Positions 36,192-45,055 of a DNA stretch of 64,000 nt are shown one piece after another. The translations under genes and the position numbers were made by a program. The first letter of the stretch is position 1; every line of letters starts with the position of its first letter. The notes under the pieces were generated by a model that saw only the letters and a program-made list of their open reading frames with translations, did not search any database and had not been told where the DNA came from. Where the stretch lies: the NCBI RefSeq assembly GCF_018449545.1, contig NZ_JAAVUR010000006.1, positions 1 through 64,000 of the forward strand, given 5' to 3'. This DNA is from Granulicella sp. dw_53. GTDB taxonomy: Bacteria > Acidobacteriota > Terriglobia > Terriglobales > Acidobacteriaceae.

Positions 36192-36219
36192 GGCGCCGCG
36201 CCTTCGAAGCCGCGGCGCC
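36192..36219 (-). terminator. Terminator after the second TonB receptor
   Basis: GGCGCCGCG/CGCGGCGCC makes a perfect nine-pair stem; on the minus strand it is followed by TTTTCTTTTGA. A clear Rho-independent terminator for the leftward receptor gene, 18 bases after its stop. Confidence 0.85.
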
Positions 36220-36236
36220 CATGATCACGCCGTAGC

Positions 36237-39200
36237 CTAGAACAGGAAACGAACCGCCATCTGCAACTGGCGCTCCGTAGCCTGCCGTGTCGATTGGATC
36301 TGACCGACCGTGGCATTCCCTGCATTCGTATCCGGATTCGTGAACTGCGGCGTATTCGTAATGTTGAACGCCTCCGCCCTCAGCTCCGCCTTCAGCCGCT
36401 CCGTCAATGGCAGCGTCTTGAACAGCGAGACATCTCCCGTAGCAAAACCCGGCCCGTAGAACTGATTCCGTGACGTGTTGCCCTCCTGCCCTGCGGGTGG
36501 CTGCACAAAGTTATTCACGATCCACTGGCCCTTGACGCTGTGCGGCTGCTGCACCGGTCCCGTCGTGCTCGCACGCAGACTGTAGTTGCCGTTGCTCTGG
36601 TTGAAGAGAACGCTGAAGGGCGTGCCCGTCTCAACCTGTACCAGCGCATTCAACTGCCATCCACCCACCACGGTATCCAGACCTCGGTTCAGATGCGACG
36701 CGAACATCCGGCCTCGTCCAAACGGAAGATCGTACACCGCGCTCGACACGAACACATGCCGCTGATCGAGGGTAGAGTTGCCCTTATTCAAGCGTGTGTC
36801 ATACGGATACAGTTGGCTCACCGCGGAAAAACCGATGAACCCATCGGAGTTATCGATGTTGTGCGACCAAGTATACGAAGAGGTAAATGTCAGCCCCTTC
36901 GCTGCACGGTAGGTCAACTGCGCCTGCAGACTGTTGTAGTGCGACGTCCCGTTGTTTTGGTTGTAGACCACCTGTCCCAGATTCGGAAAGCGGTTCGGTG
37001 CGCTCGCCGGCGCGCCTAGCGGCTTGTTGTTGAAGTTGTATCCCGTCGCAAGGTGGTCGCTCTTGTTACCTACGAACGCGACACTCATCACCAGGTTCCT
37101 CGCCACCTCTTGCTGCACCTGCAGGTTGTACTGCTGCACCGCGGGAAGCTGCTTATTACGATCCGTCGCAAACACGTTCACACCAGCCGGAGGATTCTGT
37201 GGATCGAAGTTCGGAAATCCCGGCAGCGGCAACGGATTCGTGGCCAACGTATTGTTGTTATTGTTCAGCGGACTCTGACCCGTAAACGTAATGCGATATC
37301 CACTCGCTGCCGTATAGCTCACGCTTCCACCAAACGGCACCTGCTGGCCGAACTGGTTGTCGATGCCGCCGCGATCCAGGAAGTAGAAGATGCCGTAGCC
37401 GCCGCGCAGAACCGTCTTGCCCGTCCCGTATACGTCGTACGCAAATCCGATACGTGGAGCGACGTTGTTGTAGTCCGTATTCACGATGCTACGCGGAACG
37501 CCATTCACTCCCGCCAGATCGATCGTGCCGGTCACCGGGTTCAACGCCGACTGCCGATTATGCTCCTCTGTCGGATACGTAATAATGTCGTACCGTATGC
37601 CGAGGTTCAACGTAAGACGCTGCGTAATCTTCCAGTCGTCCTGCGCGAAGGCTCCTACCTCATAGTTGCGCGTCCCAAAGAAGCCGCTCTGCGCGCCGAT
37701 GCTGTAGTTATCGATGAATCCAGCCAGCAGCTCCGACACCTGGTATCCGGTGAAGTCACCATTCGCGATCTGGAAGAATCCCTTGCCCGCGATAGGGCGG
37801 AAGAACGCTACCTCGCGTCGAATCCCATTCCCACCGACCTTGAACGTATGCCTGCCGCGAACATAAGAAAGCGCGTCATTCAACTGGTACGTGTTCTCCG
37901 GCACCGCATACGTACCATAGTCTCCGGTGTACTCCAACTGGTTGTTGTTTCCACCAATCAATGCGCCACCCCCGAGGTTCGCGTTGCGGTTCGCATTCAC
38001 GATGCCGAGGTTCGCCGAGATCGGAACATTGCTAAAGACCGGCTGATTCGTAAACGTATAGCGAACGTATCCGGCACGAAACTCATTAACCATATTCGGA
38101 GTGAAGATGTGCGTCTCACCCAGTGCATAGCCTCGTCCATGTACGTTGTTCGAACCCGATCCGAATCCGGCCGGCAGCAGCGGCAGGCGCGAAGTCCTGG
38201 TGAAGTCGCTGTTGTCATACGAGAACCGCGCAAAGAACTGATCCCGCCCGCCGATCTTGTAGTCCAACCGTGCGTCGAACGTATTCGCGTGCCGCACATC
38301 CTTCCGAATCGTCCGGTAGTTATTCTGCGTTCCATTCGCAACACCCGGAATGTTGGGCAACGGATAAGCATTCAGATAGTTGATCGCCGCCTTGTTCTGC
38401 CGTGCAGTCGGAATGATATTGCCGACGAACGGTGCGCAAGTCTGCGGGTCGTAGATAAACCCGTTCGTCGTACCCACGGGCGCACCCGTCACCGCACCCG
38501 CTGCCGGTGTGCAGAACTGTGGAGCCTGCGTCGTGCCCTGGTTGTAGAGCTCGCTGAAATTACCGGTCCGCATCAAGGCGGTGGGAACCGTGATGAGCTC
38601 GGGATTTAGCGGCTGGCTCTCTCTGAGCCCCTGGTAGTCACCAAATAAGAATAAGCGATTGCGAAGCAGCGGCATTCCCAGCGAACCGCCAAACTGATTC
38701 CGCTTGAACGGGAGCACCGGTGTCGCGCTCGCACCCGCGAACCGGTAGTTCGGACTCGCATCAAACAAGCTGCTGCGCGCAAACTCAAAGGCCGATCCGT
38801 GAATCTGGTTCGTGCCCGACTTGATCGACGTCTGGACGATCGCGCCGCCCGCCCGTCCGAACTCCGCCGGAGCCACGCTTGAGTTCACCCGAAACTCCTG
38901 CGTCCCCTCCACGTTCGGGAAGAACTCCAACGTGTTCACCAGAGACTCGTTGTTGTCCACGCCGTCCAGGATAAAGTTGTTCGCCTGCGGCCGCAGTCCG
39001 TTGTTCGAGAGCGACCCGCCTCCATTCGTCGAGTTGCGGAACGTCTCCGCATCTCCATTTACACCGCTCGCCCCATTGCCGTAGTTCCCCCGAGTCACAC
39101 CTGGAGCCAGCAACGCCAACTGGGTAAAGTTACGTCCATTCAGAGGAAGCTCCGTCACCTGCCGGCCGGCGATCACCTCGCCTGTCGACGACGTGGACAG

Positions 39201-39647
39201 GTCCACCGGCGGCGCGGCATCCGTCACCTCGACCACCGTGTTCGCCTCTCCTGCCGCCAGATGGAAGAGGACGTTCTGCACCTGCGACACCTGCAGATCG
39301 AAGTTTTGGGTCGTCGTCTCAAACCCATCCTTCGCCGCCACGATCTTGTAATGCCCCCGGGATACCGCCGAGAAGTTGAACGAACCATCCGGACCGGCGG
39401 TCTGCTTCAGTTCGTTTCCGTTCTCCGAGTTCGTCAGGGTTACGGCGGCTCCCGGAATCAGTGCGCCCGTAGAGTCCGCCACCGTCCCGGTCACACGACC
39501 TGTATCGGTCTGCGCCACACCGCTTCCAATACTGGTCATCGCGAGAGCCAACACCGCGAATCCCATCAAAAAAGTCTTGCCGATACCGTGAAATTTGTTC
39601 TGGGCTACTGCCCGGGCTATCCTGCCCAAATCTGCGAACGCTGCCAT
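36237..39647 (-). CDS. TonB-dependent receptor with carboxypeptidase-regulatory-like N-terminus
   Basis: An 1136-residue outer-membrane receptor. The N-terminus has a charged leader with a membrane segment (LMGFAVLALAMTSIGSGVAQ), then the regulatory-like domain (GRVTGTVADSTGALIPGAAV), a plug (TELPLNGRNFTQLALLAPGV, ILDGVDNNES) and a barrel ending in AVRFLF with the C-terminal Phe. ATG 39647 has TTTGGAGGC upstream. It is divergent from the winged-helix/propeller regulator at 39976 and lies in the same direction as the GH13 gene. Probable substrate is a malto- or gluco-oligosaccharide, judged from the neighbours only. Confidence 0.92.
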   Translation of the reverse strand: MAAFADLGRIARAVAQNKFHGIGKTFLMGFAVLALAMTSIGSGVAQTDTGRVTGTVADSTGALIPGAAVTLTNSENGNELKQTAGPDGSFNFSAVSRGHYKIVAAKDGFETTTQNFDLQVSQVQNVLFHLAAGEANTVVEVTDAAPPVDLSTSSTGEVIAGRQVTELPLNGRNFTQLALLAPGVTRGNYGNGASGVNGDAETFRNSTNGGGSLSNNGLRPQANNFILDGVDNNESLVNTLEFFPNVEGTQEFRVNSSVAPAEFGRAGGAIVQTSIKSGTNQIHGSAFEFARSSLFDASPNYRFAGASATPVLPFKRNQFGGSLGMPLLRNRLFLFGDYQGLRESQPLNPELITVPTALMRTGNFSELYNQGTTQAPQFCTPAAGAVTGAPVGTTNGFIYDPQTCAPFVGNIIPTARQNKAAINYLNAYPLPNIPGVANGTQNNYRTIRKDVRHANTFDARLDYKIGGRDQFFARFSYDNSDFTRTSRLPLLPAGFGSGSNNVHGRGYALGETHIFTPNMVNEFRAGYVRYTFTNQPVFSNVPISANLGIVNANRNANLGGGALIGGNNNQLEYTGDYGTYAVPENTYQLNDALSYVRGRHTFKVGGNGIRREVAFFRPIAGKGFFQIANGDFTGYQVSELLAGFIDNYSIGAQSGFFGTRNYEVGAFAQDDWKITQRLTLNLGIRYDIITYPTEEHNRQSALNPVTGTIDLAGVNGVPRSIVNTDYNNVAPRIGFAYDVYGTGKTVLRGGYGIFYFLDRGGIDNQFGQQVPFGGSVSYTAASGYRITFTGQSPLNNNNNTLATNPLPLPGFPNFDPQNPPAGVNVFATDRNKQLPAVQQYNLQVQQEVARNLVMSVAFVGNKSDHLATGYNFNNKPLGAPASAPNRFPNLGQVVYNQNNGTSHYNSLQAQLTYRAAKGLTFTSSYTWSHNIDNSDGFIGFSAVSQLYPYDTRLNKGNSTLDQRHVFVSSAVYDLPFGRGRMFASHLNRGLDTVVGGWQLNALVQVETGTPFSVLFNQSNGNYSLRASTTGPVQQPHSVKGQWIVNNFVQPPAGQEGNTSRNQFYGPGFATGDVSLFKTLPLTERLKAELRAEAFNITNTPQFTNPDTNAGNATVGQIQSTRQATERQLQMAVRFLF

Positions 39648-39975
39648 GTTGCCTCCAAAGCGCCCATCTCTCGCCTGCGACTATCAATCCAAAAGAGGAA
39701 TGGGCTGCGCGGAGAACCATCGCGGTTGCATTCGTCCCTTCGCAATCCTTTAGAGTTCGTTTCTCCTTCAATTTTGCTTCTCCTGATAAATGCCGTTATT
39801 TCAATGAGATGATTCGAGCCTTCAACGCATTAAAATGGAGGATAAGACTTTGGGGCTCTTCGAATCCAGAAGGAGTGTCGGCCAAAAACGGTTTTGATTC
39901 CCTCGAAGGAACCGCATCGTAGGCACTTACTCCCGAATCAAACCAGTGTTACAGTCGTCATCCAGAGGTCGTCGC
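39648..39975. promoter_or_regulatory. Divergent control region, TonB receptor and wHTH/propeller regulator
   Basis: No gene. A 14-base partial palindrome, CAAAAACGGTTTTG (39893-39906), resembles the short symmetric operators of LacI-type proteins. GAATC words recur near it at 39861 and 39934. Regulator identity unknown; the adjacent winged-helix protein is the natural candidate for part of the control. Confidence 0.35.
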
Positions 39976-42216
39976 ATGTCCCCTACCGTCGAGAGCCCGT
40001 CGCGGGTCCTTTTCGGTCTCTTCGAGGCTGATCTACAAACCGGAGAGCTATGGAAGGCTGGCAAGCGAATCAAGATTCAAAGCCAGCCCTTTAAAGTCCT
40101 GACCGCGCTCCTCGAGCGTCCCGGTGAAGTTGTCGCCCGCGAAGATCTTCAACTCCGCGTCTGGGGCAAAGACACCATCGTCGACTTCGACCACTCCCTC
40201 GGCACCGCCATTAATAAGATCCGCGAAGCCCTCAGCGATACCGCCGACAATCCCCGTTTCGTCGAGACCCTGGCCCGCCGTGGCTACCGCTTCATCGCCC
40301 CGGTCACCTACCCGCCTTCGCCTCAGCCCCAGCTCCAGCCCGTCCGGCTCCCCCTCGTTCCCGGCGAAATAACAGCCATACAAAATCCACCCTCCGCGCA
40401 ATCTTTCCCAGACACACCAGCTTCTGCTACCCCAATCTCTCTTCCGGACGCCCACGGTCTCGCAGGCAATCGCATCCTCCTTAATACAGGAGCACTCGTT
40501 CGCTGGGGCGCCACTGTAGCCACTATCCTCTCTGCCGCAGCAATCGGCTTCTTCTTCGGCACGCGCAACATATCTCCCAAGCCTTTACACATCAACCAGA
40601 TAACACACTCCGGCCGCATCTCCCCGGGCGCGCCCGCAATGGAGAGCCTCCCTGCTACCGCAACCGACGGGGTCCGTATCTTCGCCTCCGTCATAGAGAA
40701 CGGACGCGCCGCTCTCTCCCAGATCTCGGTCAACGGAGGCGAGATCCAACTGCTCCCCATCCCCAGCGAGATCGCCGCTCCTTCTCTCGGAGACCTCTCA
40801 CCGGATGGCTCCAAACTACTGCTGCGAAGCCACTTATCCCCAGAGTCCGAACAAGCTCTCTGGATCGTCCCCACCGGCGGAGGCAGCGCCCTGCGTCTGG
40901 CCAACATTCTCGCCCATGACGCTACCTGGATGCCCGACGGCAAAAGCATCCTCTACGCCAACGGAAACGATCTGTTCCTGACCCACGTAAACGACGGCAG
41001 TCAAACCAGTTACGCTAGTCTCCCGGGTCGCGCCTTCTGGCTCCGCTGGTCCCCCGACGGACAGATCCTCCGCTTCACCATTCTCGACCCTATTAGTCAC
41101 ACCCTCTCCCTTTGGGAGCTCCCCGCCGGTTACCACGCTCCTCACCAGATCCTCGCTAATTGGACCAATCCAGCCACCGAGTGCTGCGGCACCTGGACCT
41201 CTGACGGTACCTCCTACGTCTTCCAGTCCTCCCACGACGGCACCTCCGACCTCTGGCGTCTCAAAGGCAAAAGCACCGGAAACCCCGAGAAACTCACCAA
41301 CGGCCCCCTCAGCTACGAGGCACCCGTTGCCGCCCGAAACGGCCACGGGATCTTCTTCCTCGGAGTCGATACCCACTCTGAACTAAAACGATTTCTAGTT
41401 GATAAGAAAGAATTTATACCCGAGAGAACCTTTCTCGTCGACGCCAGCCGGATCGATTACTCCAGAGATAAGAAATGGGTCGCCTGGACCGATCCCGACG
41501 GCCGTCTCTGGCGCGCCCGCATCGACGGAACCGAAAAACTCCAGCTCACTCGCGACTCCCTCACTGTCTTCCTGGCCCACTGGTCCCCCGATGGAACTCG
41601 TCTCGCCCTCATGGCCCATGAGCCCGGTAAGGCCTGGCAGATCTATCTGATAACCGCCGACGGAGGCAGCCCAGAGCACCTTCTCCCTGAAAACCGCAAC
41701 CAGGCCGACCCCTCCTGGTCTCCCGATGGAAACTCCCTCGTCTTCGGTCGCGTTCCCGACCTCATGGGCAAAGAGAACGGCGCACGCAACATGCAAATCC
41801 TCAATCTCCGTACCCGAAAACTGGAGGAGATCCCAGGTTCCGAGGGCATCTTCAGCCCCCGCTGGTCTCCTGACGGAAGATTCATCGCCGCTCTCTCCCT
41901 CGACCAGAGCCGCCTCTTTCTCTTTAACACCGACAGCCGTACCTGGAAGATCCTCGCCGAGACCAGCGTAGCCGACCCCGTCTGGAGCAGCGACAGCAGA
42001 TCAATCTTCATCCACGCCTTCATGGATGAAACCCAGCCGATCTATCGCGTCTCCGTTCCCGATGGCCGCCTCGAATCCATCGCCAGCCTGGCCAACTTCC
42101 GCACCGGCGACACTGCGGACTACTTCTTCAGCGGCATTACCCCGGACAATACCCCTCTGGTCCGCTCCCGCAGCTCCACTGGAAACCTCTACTCCCTGGA
42201 TCTCGACGGGAAATAA
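39976..42216 (+). CDS. Winged-helix regulator fused to TolB-like beta-propeller
   Basis: A 746-residue one-component regulator. Residues about 12-110 are an OmpR/CadC-type winged helix (FEADLQTGELWKAGKRIKI, VVAREDLQLRVWG, INKIREALSD, ETLARRGYRFIAPV). A linker and one membrane helix (residues 178-196, WGATVATILSAAAIGFFFG) follow. The periplasmic part has about seven PD40/WD40-like repeats marked by WSPDG or variants (LSPDG, WMPDG, WSPDG several times, WSSDS), a TolB-like propeller. It should sense something outside the membrane and bind DNA. ATG 39976 preferred over a GTG at 39946. The divergent TonB receptor and the following GH31 gene are likely targets. Confidence 0.92.
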   Translation: MSPTVESPSRVLFGLFEADLQTGELWKAGKRIKIQSQPFKVLTALLERPGEVVAREDLQLRVWGKDTIVDFDHSLGTAINKIREALSDTADNPRFVETLARRGYRFIAPVTYPPSPQPQLQPVRLPLVPGEITAIQNPPSAQSFPDTPASATPISLPDAHGLAGNRILLNTGALVRWGATVATILSAAAIGFFFGTRNISPKPLHINQITHSGRISPGAPAMESLPATATDGVRIFASVIENGRAALSQISVNGGEIQLLPIPSEIAAPSLGDLSPDGSKLLLRSHLSPESEQALWIVPTGGGSALRLANILAHDATWMPDGKSILYANGNDLFLTHVNDGSQTSYASLPGRAFWLRWSPDGQILRFTILDPISHTLSLWELPAGYHAPHQILANWTNPATECCGTWTSDGTSYVFQSSHDGTSDLWRLKGKSTGNPEKLTNGPLSYEAPVAARNGHGIFFLGVDTHSELKRFLVDKKEFIPERTFLVDASRIDYSRDKKWVAWTDPDGRLWRARIDGTEKLQLTRDSLTVFLAHWSPDGTRLALMAHEPGKAWQIYLITADGGSPEHLLPENRNQADPSWSPDGNSLVFGRVPDLMGKENGARNMQILNLRTRKLEEIPGSEGIFSPRWSPDGRFIAALSLDQSRLFLFNTDSRTWKILAETSVADPVWSSDSRSIFIHAFMDETQPIYRVSVPDGRLESIASLANFRTGDTADYFFSGITPDNTPLVRSRSSTGNLYSLDLDGK

Positions 42217-42346
42217 GCCTGTTCCCCTATTTAATGCGGCACTCCATGCTACTCATTCAAAAAGGCTTACAAGATGACACAAAAATGAGCCACAAAAGGT
42301 TTTCCTTGCATTGTGACTACCCTGCCAGATAACGTTCTTTGATCCA

Positions 42347-44806
42347 ATGCGCGCGTCTGCTCTCCTCCTTCTCTCCGTTCTCTCGTCGTCAGTGATTGCG
42401 GCCGCTGCTTCGGCAAAGATTAAATCCCTCCCCAACGGCGTGCAGGCCACGGCCAGCGGCACCACCGTTCAGATCACCGCTCTCCGCGATGACGTTCTCC
42501 GCGTCCGAATCGGCCAGGACGGTAAGCTGCCCGAAGACGCCTCGTGGGCCGTCCTCCCTGCCTCCCGCACCTCCTCCATCCACGTCTCTCCCGATGCCAC
42601 CGGTTTCCACACCGCCTCCCTCCAGGTGACGTTGGACCCCACGCTCCGCCTCACCGTCTCCGACCTCGCCGGCCACATCCTCCAGCAGGACTCCGAACCC
42701 ATCCTCTGGCACGGCACCGGATTCAGGGTCACCAAGCAGAAGGACCCCGCCGACCACTTCTTCGGCCTCGGCGACAAACCCGGTCCCCTCGACCGCGCCG
42801 GCCAGTCCTTCACCATGTGGAACACGGACGCCTTCGGCTGGCAGGAGTCCACCGATCCCATCTACAAGAGCATCCCCTTCTTCATCGACCTCCGCGCCGG
42901 CCGCGCCTTGGGAGTCCTCTTCGACAACACCTGGCGCACCTCCTTCGACTTCGGCAAAGACGCCCCCGGTCAATACACCTTCAGCGCCCCAAACGGTCCC
43001 GTCGACTACTACCTGCTCTACGGACCGACGCCGAAACAGGTCGTCGAGACCTACGCCTGGCTCACCGGTCCCACCCCCCTGCCGCCGCTTTGGACCCTTG
43101 GCTTCCAGCAGTCGCGCTACAGCTACGTACCGGAGTCCAAAGTCATCGAGATCGCCGACCGTCTTCGCGCCGACCACATCCCCTCCGACGCCATCTATCT
43201 CGACATCGACTACCAGAAGAGCAATCGCCCCTTCACCGTCGACACCGACAAGTTCCCTCACTTCCAGCAGATGATCCAGGACCTGGCGCAGAAGAACTTC
43301 CACATCGTCGCCATCACCGACCTCCACATCGCCCATCTTCCCAACGCCGGATATACCCCCTACGACACCGGCACCGCAGGCGACCACTTCGTAAAGAATC
43401 CCGATGGCACCACCTACGTCGGCCCCGTCTGGCCCGGCCCCTCGGTCTTCCCCGACTTCACCCGCAAGGCCAGCCGCGACTGGTGGGGCACCCTCTACCA
43501 GGACTTCACCCGGCAAGGCGTCGCAGGCTTCTGGAACGACATGAACGAGCCCGCCGTCTTCACCTACCCCACCAAGACCATGCCGGATAACATCCAGCAC
43601 CGCATCGACGAGCCCGGCTTCCAGACCCGCACCACCAGCCATCTCGAGGTCCATAACATCTACGGCCTGGAGAACTCCCGCGGCACCTACGAGGGTCTGC
43701 TCTCCCTCCAACCCGACCAGCGTCCCTTCGTCCTCACCCGCGCCAGCTACGCCGGAGGCCAACGCTACGCCGCCACCTGGACCGGCGACAATAGCTCCAC
43801 CTGGAACCACCTGCGCATGTCCGTCCCGCAGATCGTCAACCTCGGGCTTAGCGGATTCGCGATGACCGGCGCCGACGTCGGTGGCTTCGCCGGCTCTCCC
43901 TCCCCCGACCTCCTCACCAAATGGCTCGAGCTAGCCGCCTTCCAGCCCATCGACCGTGACCACGCCGCCAAAGGCACCCGCGACCACGAGCCCTGGGTCG
44001 ACGGCCCCGAACACCTCGCCATCCGCCGCCGCTACATCGAAGAGCGTTATCGCCTCATGCCCTACCTCTACACCGTGGCCGAGGAGATGTCCCGCACCGG
44101 CCTGCCCATCATGCGTCCCCTCTTCCTCGAATTTCCCCAGGCCACCAACGACGGCCATCCCATCGATCTCGACGCCGGCAGCGAGTTCCTCTTCGGTCCC
44201 AGCCTGCTCATCGCACCCAATCCTTCCCCCGAGGAGGTCGCACCCTACGAGGTCCATCTTCCTCCCGGAGTCTGGTACGACTACTGGACCGGCGCACGCC
44301 TCGACCGCCGTGCCCTGACCGCCGCCCGCGACCTCGAACAGCGCGACGCCAAGCAGCCCAACAAGCCCCTCCTCGTCACTCCCACGCTCGCGGATCTCCC
44401 CGTCTACGTCCGCGAAGGCACGATCCTTCCCATCTCACCGTTAACCCAAAGCACCAATGAAGTCCCCAACGGCCCGCTCACCCTGCGAGTCTATCCCGGC
44501 CAGCACTGCAGTGGCGATCTCTATCAGGACGATGGCAAATCCTTCGCCTTCCGCACCGGCTCTTACCTTCGCATACATCTCTCCTGCACTGAGAATCCTG
44601 ACGGCAGCCTAGCGCTCCATATCGACGCTCCCCAAGGCTCGTTCGCGCCATGGTGGAAACAGATCCGCATCGAAGCCTACGGGTGGACCCCCACGAGCCG
44701 CACCGCCACAACACCGCAGGGAGCGCAACCGCTCCAACAGTCCGGCGCGGCGTGGACGTTGACCATTCCTGCTGTCACCACGGCTACTGAACTCGTCCTC
44801 CGATAA
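42347..44806 (+). CDS. GH31 alpha-glucosidase, secreted
   Basis: An 819-residue family 31 hydrolase that removes alpha-linked glucose (or xylose) from non-reducing ends. Signal peptide to about ASAKI, a beta-sandwich N domain, then the TIM barrel. The nucleophile is D398 in GFWNDMNEP, the acid/base is D481 in WTGDNSS, and GADVGGF follows. The WNDMNE form is that of alpha-glucosidases. It starts 130 bases after the regulator gene and is probably under its control. C-terminal part has the usual two beta domains. Confidence 0.94.
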   Translation: MRASALLLLSVLSSSVIAAAASAKIKSLPNGVQATASGTTVQITALRDDVLRVRIGQDGKLPEDASWAVLPASRTSSIHVSPDATGFHTASLQVTLDPTLRLTVSDLAGHILQQDSEPILWHGTGFRVTKQKDPADHFFGLGDKPGPLDRAGQSFTMWNTDAFGWQESTDPIYKSIPFFIDLRAGRALGVLFDNTWRTSFDFGKDAPGQYTFSAPNGPVDYYLLYGPTPKQVVETYAWLTGPTPLPPLWTLGFQQSRYSYVPESKVIEIADRLRADHIPSDAIYLDIDYQKSNRPFTVDTDKFPHFQQMIQDLAQKNFHIVAITDLHIAHLPNAGYTPYDTGTAGDHFVKNPDGTTYVGPVWPGPSVFPDFTRKASRDWWGTLYQDFTRQGVAGFWNDMNEPAVFTYPTKTMPDNIQHRIDEPGFQTRTTSHLEVHNIYGLENSRGTYEGLLSLQPDQRPFVLTRASYAGGQRYAATWTGDNSSTWNHLRMSVPQIVNLGLSGFAMTGADVGGFAGSPSPDLLTKWLELAAFQPIDRDHAAKGTRDHEPWVDGPEHLAIRRRYIEERYRLMPYLYTVAEEMSRTGLPIMRPLFLEFPQATNDGHPIDLDAGSEFLFGPSLLIAPNPSPEEVAPYEVHLPPGVWYDYWTGARLDRRALTAARDLEQRDAKQPNKPLLVTPTLADLPVYVREGTILPISPLTQSTNEVPNGPLTLRVYPGQHCSGDLYQDDGKSFAFRTGSYLRIHLSCTENPDGSLALHIDAPQGSFAPWWKQIRIEAYGWTPTSRTATTPQGAQPLQQSGAAWTLTIPAVTTATELVLR

Positions 44807-45055
44807 GTAACTCGATAGATTCTTTGCAGAGCAGATATTGAGCTTTGAGGACAACCTCGTCTCTAGCTAAGGCATCGTTTGAGTAGGCGAACTACACTCT
44901 GAGACATTCACCTGTGGATCTCCTTCGCGAAGGCCCCGCTGCGACAAATACCAGCGCCCGCTGGTACGAGCCGAATGCCCGGTTCGCGGTAATAAAAGAC
45001 TCGAAAAAAAGAATCACCTGTGTGCCGATCGTCCCAGCACGCCTTTTGGAGACTT

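Noticed and set aside
39850..39880. TTCGAATCC word suggesting a tRNA T-arm
   Set aside because: No acceptor, D- or anticodon stems can be formed around it.
42389..43810. 473-codon open frame antisense to GH31, and a similar one at 49053-50282 antisense to GH39
   Set aside because: Same codon-bias artefact; no ribosome site, no family motif, and the sense genes have complete catalytic residues.
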